Positions 1-8,378 of a DNA stretch of 64,000 nucleotides are shown here, in pieces. Within the stretch, counting starts at the first letter, position 1, and each line of letters opens with the position of its first letter. The notes under the pieces are model-generated. The model searched no databases and was not told where the DNA came from. It saw only the letters and a list, made by a program, of their open reading frames with translations. The position numbers and the translations under genes are program-made. Origin of the DNA: Falsochrobactrum tianjinense. GTDB lineage: Bacteria; Pseudomonadota; Alphaproteobacteria; Rhizobiales; Rhizobiaceae. The stretch spans positions 62,001 through 126,000 of the forward strand of contig NZ_JAHRVA010000003.1 of NCBI RefSeq assembly GCF_019100495.1, in the 5' to 3' direction.

Positions 1-111
1 CTCGATATTGCAACTTCGATCAACGCCGCAATCGCCATCGTTATCCTGACAATGGTGCTTGATCGTCTTACGCAGGCTGCGGCCAGCGATAATAGAGGGG
101 ACGGAACATGA
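1..111 (+). CDS. ABC transporter permease, C-terminal end (partial, ProW-like)
   Basis: Only the last 36 codons are in the window, read in frame 1 and ending at TGA 109-111. The visible peptide is one hydrophobic helix followed by a charged tail (LDRLTQAAA), which resembles the C-terminal end of the next permease (AIAILLDRFSKG). The stop overlaps the next start codon as ATGA, so the two are translationally coupled. It is probably the first inner-membrane subunit of a glycine betaine/proline/choline-type importer with two ProW-like permeases; the ATPase and binding protein would lie outside the window. The family call rests mainly on the neighbour. Confidence 0.6.
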   Translation, partial: LDIATSINAAIAIVILTMVLDRLTQAAASDNRGDGT

Positions 112-971
112 ACCTCGACCTGCTCCGGTTTTCACCTGGCGCCTATCTCGCTCCCGTCGTGGATTGGCTGAACAAAAACTTTCATCCGTTTTTCAGTGCA
201 GTGGTTACATTAATAGAAGCGGTGCTGGGGGCCATAGAGGGCGTCCTGCTCTATCCTCCGGCCTATGCGCTGATCCTAGCGGCAATTCTCATCGCCTTTA
301 TCTTTGTCGGTTTAAGGGTCGCCGTGATAACAGCAATCGCACTTCTGTTTTGCCTGTTTTCCGGCTTATGGGCGGCTTCCATGCAGACACTGGCTCTTGT
401 CACTGTGGCAGTGAGCATTGCTGTATTGGTCGCCTTCCCCATGGGCATTATGGCGTCCCGACACCGAGGGCTTGAATCTGCACTTCGTCCCTTGCTGGAC
501 ATTATGCAAACCGTGCCGCCATGGGTCTATCTCATTCCTGCTGTCATGATTTTCAGTCTGGGGCGAGTTCCGGCAATCATCGCTACGGTCATTTACGGTA
601 TACCGCCGATGCTGCGATTGACGACGCTGGCTTTCAAGCAGGTGCCAAAGGAATTCAAGGAACTCGGTCAAGCCACCGGCGCATCGCCACGCTTTATATT
701 GTTTAAAATCGAAATACCGCTGGCCACGCCAACGCTTCTGGTTGGGCTTAACCAATGTATTCTTCTGTCGCTGGCCATGGTCGTTCTGGCAGGGCTGGTC
801 GGGGCAGGCGGTCTTGGCGCTGAAGTAACGCGCGGGCTAACGCGAATGGAAATGGGGCTGGGATTGCGCGCAGGGCTCTCGATCGTGGCTATTGCCATTC
901 TCCTCGACCGCTTCTCAAAAGGCGCGCTGCAACGTCATCCTAGAACGGCCCACGGTTTTCAGATCAAATAA
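108..971 (+). CDS. Betaine/proline-type ABC transporter permease (ProW-like)
   Basis: 287 residues with several membrane segments (about 50-95, 105-125, 135-165, 210-265) and the binding-protein-dependent permease loop at about 185-215 (KELGQATGASPRFILFKIEIPLATP), the EAA-type loop that contacts the ATPase. Length and pattern fit ProW/OpuAB permeases of quaternary-amine importers. The start overlaps the preceding permease stop by ATGA. A pyrroline-5-carboxylate-reductase-like gene follows 11 bases later in the same direction, so the substrate may be proline betaine or a related compound; choline or glycine betaine are equally possible. Confidence 0.85.
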   Translation: MNLDLLRFSPGAYLAPVVDWLNKNFHPFFSAVVTLIEAVLGAIEGVLLYPPAYALILAAILIAFIFVGLRVAVITAIALLFCLFSGLWAASMQTLALVTVAVSIAVLVAFPMGIMASRHRGLESALRPLLDIMQTVPPWVYLIPAVMIFSLGRVPAIIATVIYGIPPMLRLTTLAFKQVPKEFKELGQATGASPRFILFKIEIPLATPTLLVGLNQCILLSLAMVVLAGLVGAGGLGAEVTRGLTRMEMGLGLRAGLSIVAIAILLDRFSKGALQRHPRTAHGFQIK

Positions 972-982
972 GGATAAGAGAT

Positions 983-1780
983 ATGACAAATATCGGTCGC
1001 GTCGGCCTCATCGGGGGTTCTGGATGGCTTGGAACGGCAATCGCCAAAGCACTGCTTAATTCGGATACAATCTCTATTGGTCAGTTGACGTGCTCTTTCA
1101 GAAGCGGAAAGCCGCAGAACGCTCTGCCTTGTGTATGGACGCCGGACAATAAACAGCTCGTCGAGAATTCCGACATCGTCATCCTGTCTGTCCGCCCTGC
1201 CGATTGGGCTTCCGTTGACATCGATGCGACGGGCAAGCTTATAATCTCGGTTATGGCCGGAGTGGGTGTGGAAGAAATCAAGCAAAGAACGGGCAGTTCC
1301 CGCGTCGCGCGCGCCCTTCCGAATGCGGCGGCTGAAATTGGCTTCTCATATACGCCGTTTTTCATTGATTCTTCTGATCCGGGCGACAGGAATATAGTGG
1401 GTACTCTCTTTGCAAGTTGCGGTGCTGTCGATACCGTAAGTGCAGAGGAATATATCGACTATTTTACCGCAATGTCAGGATCGGGGGCCGCGTTCCCGGC
1501 GCTGCTTGCAGAAGCAATGATGAATCACGCAGTCGCACAGGGGCTGCCACCTGAGATTGCGCGCAGGGCCGCACAGCAGGTTCTTATCGGGGCTGGACGA
1601 CTTCAGGAGTATAACGGGGTTTCTCCCGATGAAACTGTAAAGTTGTTTGTAGACTATCAGGGAACAACTACCGCTGGAATCCTTGCCATGCGCGAAGACG
1701 GTTTCGAAAAAGCAGTGAATTCGGGGCTGGATGCAGCGGTTAGGGCGGCTCAATTGCTATCCGGCAAGGGTAGCAGCTAG
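983..1780 (+). CDS. Pyrroline-5-carboxylate reductase-like oxidoreductase
   Basis: 265 residues of the P5CR fold: an N-terminal Rossmann motif (VGLIGGSGWLGTAIA, about 8-22), the NAD(P)-domain strand ending ILSVRPADW, and a C-terminal helical dimerisation domain with SGSGAAFPALLAEAM and the family-type GTTTAGI segment. P5CR makes proline from pyrroline-5-carboxylate; operon paralogues beside transporters often act on other cyclic imines or in catabolism. The usual SPGGTT signature is altered to DYQGTTTAG, so substrate specificity is uncertain. It lies 11 bases after the ProW-like permease and is probably in the same operon, suggesting a role in breaking down the imported betaine or imino acid. 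Confidence 0.75.
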   Translation: MTNIGRVGLIGGSGWLGTAIAKALLNSDTISIGQLTCSFRSGKPQNALPCVWTPDNKQLVENSDIVILSVRPADWASVDIDATGKLIISVMAGVGVEEIKQRTGSSRVARALPNAAAEIGFSYTPFFIDSSDPGDRNIVGTLFASCGAVDTVSAEEYIDYFTAMSGSGAAFPALLAEAMMNHAVAQGLPPEIARRAAQQVLIGAGRLQEYNGVSPDETVKLFVDYQGTTTAGILAMREDGFEKAVNSGLDAAVRAAQLLSGKGSS

Positions 1781-1880
1781 AGCACTTCCAGCAAAAGCGT
1801 GAAACGCTCTCTGCGATAGTAGCCATATAGCAAATCCAAGACGTTCAAACAAAACTTCAGGGATCGGTTGTTCCAATTCG
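1781..1880. other. Intergenic gap between convergent genes
   Basis: The 100 bases between the P5CR-like stop and the SIS gene stop begin with AGAGCACTTCCAGC and AAGCGTGAAACGCTCT. The second part forms a short inverted repeat (AGCGT/ACGCT, 1796-1810) that may serve as a weak terminator for both convergent operons. The start resembles interspersed repeats common in Brucella/Ochrobactrum genomes; this is a recollection, not a search result. Confidence 0.3.
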
Positions 1881-2912
1881 CTACATGGTTTCCGTAATCT
1901 TGCTGAGGTTCTGCGGCTTATCGGGGTCCAGGCCACGCGCTTTGGCGATCTGTTCAATCAGATTATAATAAGCACCAAGGCCGACCAACGGATCAATCAA
2001 ACCATGATCTGTCGACCTTATCTGGACAGTTTGTGTCAGATTGCTTTCAGCTCCAATGGTTACAACATCTGCTCCAAGGCCAATTAAGCGCTCAATTGCT
2101 AACTCGTTCGCACTGAAAGCATTATCTTTGTTGAGAAAGGCCAATATCGGAAATCCGCCTTTGATCAACCGGATTGGGCCATGCATGACTTCCGCCAGCG
2201 AAAACGCTTCGGCATGAATACCGCAGGTTTCTTTGGCTTTGAGTGCGCCTTCCAAGGCAATGGCCAAGCCGGGGCCGCGGCCGACCACATACATATCCTC
2301 GAGCTTTGACAACTGGGAAATCAACTCCGCATGGATGATTGCGGCTGTCGTTTTTTCCAGTGCATCCGGTAATTGGTTCAATGCCTTTTTCAAGGCGGAA
2401 TCACCGGAGATTTCTGCGGTGACAGCGGCGAGCGCCACAGCACTGGCGATGCAGGATTTTGTTGCAGCCACACTCTGTTCTTTACCGGCGTGCAAAGCTA
2501 CTACAATATCTGCCTGCTGCGCTAATGGACTATCCAACATATTGACGACAGCCACGGTGATCGCTCCACCTTGCTTCGCCGCCTTTTGTAAAGCAATAAT
2601 ATCAGGGCTGGCACCAGACTGCGATATCGTGAAATGCAAACCATCTTCAAGTTGCAGGCGACCATTATAAACCGACGTAATTGAAGGGCCGACAGAGGCC
2701 ACTGGTACACCGACACTGATCTCGAATAGATACTTGAAGAATGTTGCAGCATGATCGGACGATCCGCGTGCACATGTTGTAATGACACGCGGCTTACGCC
2801 GCTCAAAAAGACGTTTGATTTCCGCAAAGGTTGCAACTTCACCGGCCAGCAAATAAGAAACAACGGCGGATGCCTCAATTGTTTCTTTGCGCATAAAAGA
2901 TGTTGTGACCAT
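1881..2912 (-). CDS. SIS-domain sugar-phosphate isomerase/deaminase or deglycase
   Basis: 343 residues with two SIS (sugar isomerase) domains: the first carries TTCARGSSDHAATF (about 44-57) and TISQSGASPDI, the second YVVGRGPGLAIALEGALKAKE. This is the GlmS-isomerase/AgaS/FrlB-type architecture without the glutaminase domain. Members isomerise or deaminate amino-sugar phosphates (NagB-II, AgaS) or cleave phosphorylated Amadori compounds (FrlB, FraB). The ATG at 2912 is chosen over an upstream one because AAGGGGG precedes it by 6 bases. It is the last gene of an operon with a PfkB kinase, an ArgH-like lyase and a sugar ABC importer, so it probably performs the final step yielding a central sugar phosphate. 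Deaminase versus deglycase cannot be settled from sequence. Confidence 0.85.
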   Translation of the reverse strand: MVTTSFMRKETIEASAVVSYLLAGEVATFAEIKRLFERRKPRVITTCARGSSDHAATFFKYLFEISVGVPVASVGPSITSVYNGRLQLEDGLHFTISQSGASPDIIALQKAAKQGGAITVAVVNMLDSPLAQQADIVVALHAGKEQSVAATKSCIASAVALAAVTAEISGDSALKKALNQLPDALEKTTAAIIHAELISQLSKLEDMYVVGRGPGLAIALEGALKAKETCGIHAEAFSLAEVMHGPIRLIKGGFPILAFLNKDNAFSANELAIERLIGLGADVVTIGAESNLTQTVQIRSTDHGLIDPLVGLGAYYNLIEQIAKARGLDPDKPQNLSKITETM

Positions 2913-2955
2913 CACGGCCCCCTTATCATGTATATTAGTGCAATTTACTAGCCCT

Positions 2956-3846
2956 TCAGCCCTGTAGAATTGAAGCGCCTCCGGCAGCCTGAACCGCGAG
3001 GCTGCCACTTCTAACGCCAGCCGCGAGACATTCTCTCAGACTGCGTCCGTTTAGCCAGAAGTCGATAAAACCCGCATTAAATGCATCACCAGCACCAGTT
3101 GTATCCACAACGTCGACTTTGCTGGCGGGCACATGAATTTCCGTATTTCCCGAGCGCAGCCATGCACCGTCCGCCCCCGTTTTCAAGGCAATGACAGGGA
3201 AATGCTCCGATAGAATGTCGAGTGCCTTGCGGGCATCGCTCTCGTCGGTAATGGCCTGTGCTTCATCACTGTTCGGCAGAAAAATATCGATTCCCTCGCA
3301 GCTTTTCAGTAGATCAGCGCTATAAATCAAGGCTTCATCCCAACTGGGGTCCAGCGAAACGGTTAGACCAGCAGCTTTGGCTGTTCTCACCAAATCCGGA
3401 ATTTCATGAAGCGTTGCATATTCGGCAATATGTAGATGTTTTGCATCGCACCAAAGTAAAGCTTCATCGAGTGTCGATGGACGCGCCGGCCCGGCGCGAT
3501 GCGTCAGAAATGCCCGATCATTACCAATAACACTGGCAACCGTTACCTGTGGTCCGGCATCTGCCGTTATTTCCAAAAAACGTAGATCTATGCCGGCGGT
3601 CGACAGATCGGCCGATATGCCCTGCGAAAGACTGTCGGTACCAAGACGCGCAACAAGCGCGGCCATGCGACCAACATGGGCGAAATGAGCGGCGGAAATG
3701 AAGGCGCCGCCACCGGCCACAATTTTTACGTTACCGGCAAAAACCTCACGACCTGGTTGCGGCAAGGATTCCAAGCCAGTGAAAATAAGGTCGCAATAAA
3801 TTCGCCCTATACTCAGGACTGCAGGAGTTTTGAACTGTTTTGACAT
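2956..3846 (-). CDS. PfkB-family carbohydrate kinase
   Basis: 296 residues of the ribokinase/PfkB fold. The N-terminal GGGAFISAAHFAHVG segment (about 45-59) is the substrate-binding lid region, and the C-terminal signature DTTGAGDAFNAGF holds the catalytic Asp at about 254 with the anion-hole GAGD. It probably phosphorylates the imported sugar or sugar conjugate using ATP in the cytoplasm. Its start overlaps the stop of the upstream ATPase gene by one base (TAATG), showing tight coupling. Being paired with a SIS protein recalls FrlD/FrlB and FraD/FraB (fructosamine kinases and deglycases); an amino-sugar kinase is the alternative. Confidence 0.88.
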   Translation of the reverse strand: MSKQFKTPAVLSIGRIYCDLIFTGLESLPQPGREVFAGNVKIVAGGGAFISAAHFAHVGRMAALVARLGTDSLSQGISADLSTAGIDLRFLEITADAGPQVTVASVIGNDRAFLTHRAGPARPSTLDEALLWCDAKHLHIAEYATLHEIPDLVRTAKAAGLTVSLDPSWDEALIYSADLLKSCEGIDIFLPNSDEAQAITDESDARKALDILSEHFPVIALKTGADGAWLRSGNTEIHVPASKVDVVDTTGAGDAFNAGFIDFWLNGRSLRECLAAGVRSGSLAVQAAGGASILQG

Positions 3847-4883
3847 TATAAGCGACCGAGACTCTTTTCCGTCTTGGTATCGAACAGATACAGACTGCCT
3901 GCCGGAGCGAAAGCATTTAGCCGACTGCCCGCCTGTGGAACGGTTTTCCCTGGTGCCGTTGCGATAACTGCGGCACCATCGACATCAAGATGAACCAGGG
4001 TTTCAGCACCGAGCGGTTCTACGGCAGTGACGATACCTTGCAGTGATATGCCATTTTGCGAACTGGTTTCGCCTACCTTGAGCTCATGCGGGCGAATGCC
4101 GATCAGCATGTCCCCATCGGCTGCGAATTCAACCCAAGTGCCTTTACGGCGACCCGCGATCAGGTTCATGGAGGGACTCCCGATGAAGCGGGCGGTGAAG
4201 ACATCAACCGGATGTTCGTAAAGCTCTGTCGGCGTGCCAGTCTGCAAAATAATGCCATCACGCATAACCACGATACGGTCGGCCATTGTCATGGCCTCAA
4301 CCTGATCATGGGTCACATAAACGGTGGTGGTCTTGAGATTCTGATGCAGGCGCTTGATTTCAATGCGCATTTGCGCGCGCAACTGGGCATCCAGATTGGA
4401 CAGCGGTTCATCGAACAAAAACGCCGAAGGATTGCGCACCATCGCACGGCCAATAGCAACGCGCTGGCGCTGCCCGCCTGAAAGTGCTGCCGGACGTCTA
4501 TCAAGATAAGGTGTCAGCCCGAGAGATTGGCCGACACCTTCAATCCGCTTTGCTTTTTCTGCCTTGGAAAGCTTTGAGGTATAAAGGCCGAAACCAATAT
4601 TCTGGCGTACGGTCATATGCGGATAGATCGCATAATTTTGAAACACCATGGCGATGTTGCGCTGTTTGGGGTCGCGCTCATTGACCACTTCGCCCCCGAT
4701 CTTCAATTGACCACCGGAGATGTCTTCAAGACCCGCAATCATGCGCAGCGTTGTGGATTTGCCGCATCCGGACGGGCCAACGAAGACAACGAATTCTCCG
4801 TCTTCAATCTGCAAATCGATTGAGCGAACAGCGTCGACCTTGCCGTAATGTTTAGCAAGTTTTTCAAGCTCGATAGTTGCCAT
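3846..4883 (-). CDS. Sugar ABC transporter ATP-binding protein (UgpC/MsmK-like)
   Basis: 345 residues: Walker A GPSGCGKST at 36-44, Q-loop FQNYAIYPHM, signature LSGGQ at 134-138, Walker B ending FDEP at 157-160, switch His in VTHDQVEAMT, then a C-terminal TOBE/OB regulatory domain (about 240-345). This is the MalK/UgpC group that energises carbohydrate CUT1 importers. The start overlaps the ArgH-like stop by one base (TAATG), and the stop overlaps the kinase start in the same way. It should pair with the MalF/MalG-type permeases encoded upstream in the same operon. Confidence 0.93.
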   Translation of the reverse strand: MATIELEKLAKHYGKVDAVRSIDLQIEDGEFVVFVGPSGCGKSTTLRMIAGLEDISGGQLKIGGEVVNERDPKQRNIAMVFQNYAIYPHMTVRQNIGFGLYTSKLSKAEKAKRIEGVGQSLGLTPYLDRRPAALSGGQRQRVAIGRAMVRNPSAFLFDEPLSNLDAQLRAQMRIEIKRLHQNLKTTTVYVTHDQVEAMTMADRIVVMRDGIILQTGTPTELYEHPVDVFTARFIGSPSMNLIAGRRKGTWVEFAADGDMLIGIRPHELKVGETSSQNGISLQGIVTAVEPLGAETLVHLDVDGAAVIATAPGKTVPQAGSRLNAFAPAGSLYLFDTKTEKSLGRL

Positions 4884-6397
4884 TAACGTGTCTCCACAAG
4901 TGCGCTGAATTTTTCATTGAGGTCGCGGGCAGCCTTCGCCTCCGTGGCTTCATGCTCGGCGGCCTGCGCCCTGAAACGTTCGGCTTCGAAGGTATACCGA
5001 TCCAGGGCAGTGCGCATCGGCTGCGGTGCTGGACCTCCCAATCGGTCCCGCACGGCGACAAAATGCTGTGGTGAAACGAGCTTTTCAAATTCTTTCCGGT
5101 CAAAGGCCGGGTCACGGCCAGTCGCTTCACGAAAAGCTTCAAGGAAAGGCTCAAACCCATCCTTTTCCAGCCCCCCGTTTTTTGCTACCACGGCACGCGC
5201 CACCTTGGCGGCAATCTCATGGGCTTGCCGGAACGAGAGACTTTCGATGCGTACCAGCGAGTCCGCCAGTTCCGTAATAGTAATGCAGGAACGGCGGATA
5301 TTCTCTGCAACCCTTGCCGAATCTATGCGGATGGCATCAATGAAGGCTGCTAGCAAATCGAGCACGCGGCCAGCAGAGGAAAATGCCTCATAACCCATCG
5401 CCTGTGTTTCGCCTTCACTATCATTCATGTCGGTGAAAGGCGTGTTGTGCATCACATCCAGTACCGTGCGCGCACGTCCCATTGTCTGGCTCGACAGGTG
5501 GCGCATATGCTCAATCGGTACAGGATTGCGTTTTTGTGGCATGATTGAAGAAATCTGCACAAAAGCATTGGGTACATAAATCTGGCCAACCTCAAAACTG
5601 GTCCAGAACTGGAAGTCCTGAATAAGCCGTCCCAGATGAATGAACATCAGTTCGAGCGCTGAATAGGTGGAGGTGACGTAATCCACTGCCGCGATACAGC
5701 TATAGGAATTGGCTAAAGGGGCAGCAAAGCCCAGTAGCTCCGCGACGCGTTTGCGGTCGATCGGAAAGCCGGAGGTGGTGATGGCTGCCGCCCCCATAGG
5801 GGACTGGTTAACGATGGCGCGGGCGGCTTCAATGCGTTCAATATCTCGGATAAGCACTTCAATTGCCGCGGCAATATAATGACCGAATGTTGTTGGCTGC
5901 GCTGGTTGGCCATGCGTATAGGCAACGATCAATGTCGCTTTCTCGCGCTCAGCGGCAGATGTCATTACCTCAAGCAGATGACGCGACTGGGCCAGGAGCA
6001 CATCGATATGTTTTCTTAGACTAAGCTTGAAAAGCGTGTGGTCAATGTCATTGCGCGAACGTGCGGTATGCAGCCGACCGGCAATATCCGGGCCAATGCG
6101 CGCCTTCAGTTCCTTCTCGATGAGGAAGAAGAAGTCTTCAACCTCGCCCGTATAGATGAGCGTGGCAGGGTCGATTTCCCTGTCGATGGCTTCAAGCGCG
6201 CCAGCAATTCTTGCTGCTTGACCGCGGTCAAGAATGCCGGTTTCGACCAGCATCACCAGATGGGCGCGGTCAATACGCCGGAAGCCATCCACATGATGGG
6301 TTTTGGCACCGTCAAACAGCGGGCGAAGTACAGTTTCCTTGTAAACTGGATTTGGAAAAACGCTTTTGTCGGAAAGTCTCGGATCAAGATCAGACAT
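4883..6397 (-). CDS. Argininosuccinate lyase-like protein (fumarase/aspartase superfamily)
   Basis: 504 residues. It shows all three superfamily regions: LHTARSRNDID (about 109-119), AYTHGQPAQPTTFGHY (about 159-174, with the catalytic-base His-162), and the mobile loop SSIMPQKRNP (283-292). Argininosuccinate lyase cleaves argininosuccinate to arginine and fumarate by C-N elimination. Here the gene is embedded between sugar permeases and the ATPase, is longer than typical ArgH (about 460), and the loop reads QISSIMPQKRNP rather than GSSLMPQKKNP, so a catabolic paralogue is more likely than biosynthetic ArgH. A plausible job is elimination of fumarate (or an analogue) from an N-substituted aspartate-like sugar conjugate. 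The spacing to the upstream permease is 3 bases. Confidence 0.82.
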   Translation of the reverse strand: MSDLDPRLSDKSVFPNPVYKETVLRPLFDGAKTHHVDGFRRIDRAHLVMLVETGILDRGQAARIAGALEAIDREIDPATLIYTGEVEDFFFLIEKELKARIGPDIAGRLHTARSRNDIDHTLFKLSLRKHIDVLLAQSRHLLEVMTSAAEREKATLIVAYTHGQPAQPTTFGHYIAAAIEVLIRDIERIEAARAIVNQSPMGAAAITTSGFPIDRKRVAELLGFAAPLANSYSCIAAVDYVTSTYSALELMFIHLGRLIQDFQFWTSFEVGQIYVPNAFVQISSIMPQKRNPVPIEHMRHLSSQTMGRARTVLDVMHNTPFTDMNDSEGETQAMGYEAFSSAGRVLDLLAAFIDAIRIDSARVAENIRRSCITITELADSLVRIESLSFRQAHEIAAKVARAVVAKNGGLEKDGFEPFLEAFREATGRDPAFDRKEFEKLVSPQHFVAVRDRLGGPAPQPMRTALDRYTFEAERFRAQAAEHEATEAKAARDLNEKFSALVETR

Positions 6398-6400
6398 GGT

Positions 6401-7252
6401 TCAACCTTTAAGGCCAGCGAGCATAACGCCGCGCACGATATAACGCTGAAGAAGCATGAAAACGATAAGCGTTGGCAGCGTTGCAATGGCTGCGCCGGTC
6501 ATGATCATTTCCCACTGGATGGACTGCTCAACCGCAAAGCTCGAAAGCCCGACCGGCAGCGTGTAAAGCTCCGGACTGGTGGCGACGATCAGCGGCCAGA
6601 AGAAGGCGGTCCAGTTGCCGAGGAAGGTGAAAATTGCAAGAGCCGAAAGTGCGGGCGTCACCAGCGGCATGGCCACTTTCCACCAGATCTGAAATTCGTT
6701 AAGCCCGTCAATACGCGCAGCTTCGAGAAAGTCATTCGGCACGCCTTCAAAGAACTGTTTCATCAGGAAGGTGCCAAAGGCCGTCATCATGCCTGGAAAC
6801 ATGATCCCCCAATAACTATCCAGCCAGCCGAGTTGACTCGACATGAGATACCAAGGGATTACCAGCATTTCAGTGGGGATCATCAGCGTCGAAAGGATCG
6901 CGAGGAAGATGAAATAACGCCCGCGGAACTGGAATTTCGCCAGGGTATAGCCCACGAGACTGTCAAAAAATACGTTTGACAGTGTCACGAAAACCGCGAC
7001 GATCATCGAATTCAGGAACCAGCGCAGAAAACGTCCGTCAGCGAGAATGGACGCATAGTTTTGAAGGGTCGGGTCAGCCGGGATGAGCCGCAGATCATAG
7101 ACCTGACTAGCGGTTTTCAGCGATGTCGAAAACATGAAGGCCAGAGGTGTGATCATGATCAGACCGCCGATGAACAGTAATGTCCATGTAATGGCGCGAC
7201 TGGGGTTCAGGTTCTGGAAGGGAAGCGGTTTGGCTTGTGCGGGCACGGTCAT
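6401..7252 (-). CDS. Carbohydrate ABC transporter permease (MalG/UgpE-like)
   Basis: 283 residues with six predicted membrane helices and the cytoplasmic EAA loop at about 185-205 (EAARIDGLNEFQIWWKVAMPL), typical of CUT1 second permeases. The protein ends with RYIVRGVMLAGLKG, a C-terminus typical of MalG/UgpE. Its start overlaps the preceding MalF-like stop by ATGA. It forms the channel with the 7249-8193 product, driven by the UgpC-like ATPase. Confidence 0.93.
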   Translation of the reverse strand: MTVPAQAKPLPFQNLNPSRAITWTLLFIGGLIMITPLAFMFSTSLKTASQVYDLRLIPADPTLQNYASILADGRFLRWFLNSMIVAVFVTLSNVFFDSLVGYTLAKFQFRGRYFIFLAILSTLMIPTEMLVIPWYLMSSQLGWLDSYWGIMFPGMMTAFGTFLMKQFFEGVPNDFLEAARIDGLNEFQIWWKVAMPLVTPALSALAIFTFLGNWTAFFWPLIVATSPELYTLPVGLSSFAVEQSIQWEMIMTGAAIATLPTLIVFMLLQRYIVRGVMLAGLKG

Positions 7253-8193
7253 TTCTTTTCCCTCAGAATCCAGAGCTGTAACAGGGATACGCAGAGCAGA
7301 ATGATGAAAAGAATGATCGTTTGTGCCGCTGCATAGCCCATCGCATAGGATGAGAATGCGGTTTGATAAATCATCAGTACCAGCGGTTTTGTCGAGCCCA
7401 GTGGGCCACCTGGATCATTCGTGGTCATATTGTAGACCTGATCGAAGATGCGCAGGAACCCGATGGAGGAAAACACCACCAGAAAGACGGTTGTTGGTTT
7501 TAGTAGCGGGATCGTAATCTTGCGCAGGATCGCCCATTCGCCGAGGCCATCAATCCGTGCAGCTTCATAATATGTGTTCGGAATAGCGCGCAGGCCGGCC
7601 ATAAAGATAATGATCTGAAACCCTAGCCCTGCCCAGATGGAGGTTGCCATAATGGCATAAAGCGCCTGATCGAGCGATCGGAGAAAACCTTGCTGCGGCA
7701 ATCCGACAGCACTTAGAATATTATTGATGAAGCCAATGGGGGCTGGCTGATAAAACCAGCGCCATACCCAGGCCATCGCTGCCGCCGTGGTTAGATAAGG
7801 CAGAAAATAGAGCGCTCGAATGAAACCGTGCATGAAGCGCACACGATCCAGAAAATAGGCGATGACAAAAGCGATAATCAGGCTGATCGGGGTGCCGACC
7901 AATAGATAGATGAAAGTGTTTTTGAAAACTTTCCAGAATTCCGGATCGGCAAAAAGCTTCTGATAATTGGTAAGGCCGATAAATTTGGGAGTGCTCATCA
8001 GATCCCAATCCGTGAAAGACAGCCAGAATGCTTCAATCGTCGGATAAAAACGGATAACGCTATAAAAGAGAATTGGCAGAGCCAAAAAGCTCCAGACCCA
8101 TATCAGCTTTCTGGCTTTCATCGACAGACGATCAGTAAGCCGCGAGCCGGAAGGCCTGTGCGCTATGCGATCTGGTTCAGCCGTCATTGTCAT
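7249..8193 (-). CDS. Carbohydrate ABC transporter permease (MalF/UgpA-like)
   Basis: 314 residues from the ATG at 8193, preceded by GAAGGATTTTGAAT; an upstream in-frame ATG at 8250 has no comparable ribosome site. Six membrane helices, a first helix at about 32-50, and the EAA loop EAARIDGLGEWAILRKITIPLL. This is the first CUT1 permease; it overlaps the MalG-like gene by four bases. A 185-base intercistronic gap with direct repeats separates it from the binding-protein gene upstream. Confidence 0.92.
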   Translation of the reverse strand: MTMTAEPDRIAHRPSGSRLTDRLSMKARKLIWVWSFLALPILFYSVIRFYPTIEAFWLSFTDWDLMSTPKFIGLTNYQKLFADPEFWKVFKNTFIYLLVGTPISLIIAFVIAYFLDRVRFMHGFIRALYFLPYLTTAAAMAWVWRWFYQPAPIGFINNILSAVGLPQQGFLRSLDQALYAIMATSIWAGLGFQIIIFMAGLRAIPNTYYEAARIDGLGEWAILRKITIPLLKPTTVFLVVFSSIGFLRIFDQVYNMTTNDPGGPLGSTKPLVLMIYQTAFSSYAMGYAAAQTIILFIILLCVSLLQLWILREKK

Positions 8194-8300
8194 ATTCAAA
8201 ATCCTTCGGCGAGATATACGCCGCTGTCCGGCAAGGTGCCATAATAGCAAAGCGGACGGCTGGTCGAATTTTAGAATACAGCCGTATAAAATCGAATACA

Positions 8301-8338
8301 GAGCCGGACAGGCTGCACAAAAATCGAGCCGGACAGGC
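8301..8338 (-). repeat. Intercistronic direct repeat GAGCCGGACAGGC
   Basis: GAGCCGGACAGGC occurs at 8301-8313 and 8326-8338 (25-base period) between the solute-binding-protein gene and the first permease gene. Each copy is itself a small inverted repeat (GCC/GGC). In the transcript it could form tandem short hairpins that protect the upstream message or reduce permease expression. Sequence fact: the repeat; function is inferred. Confidence 0.5.
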
Positions 8339-8378
8339 CCACAATTTTGATTATGAAAACCGCCCGGCCCGTTAGAAA

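Noticed and set aside
4883-6397. Simple annotation as biosynthetic argininosuccinate lyase (argH)
   Set aside because: Embedded in a sugar-import operon, longer than ArgH, and with an altered signature loop; a catabolic paralogue is more consistent, though not proven.
6038-6979. 313-codon open frame antisense to the lyase and permease
   Set aside because: Crosses two well-supported genes on the opposite strand, is rich in basic residues, and has no recognisable domain.
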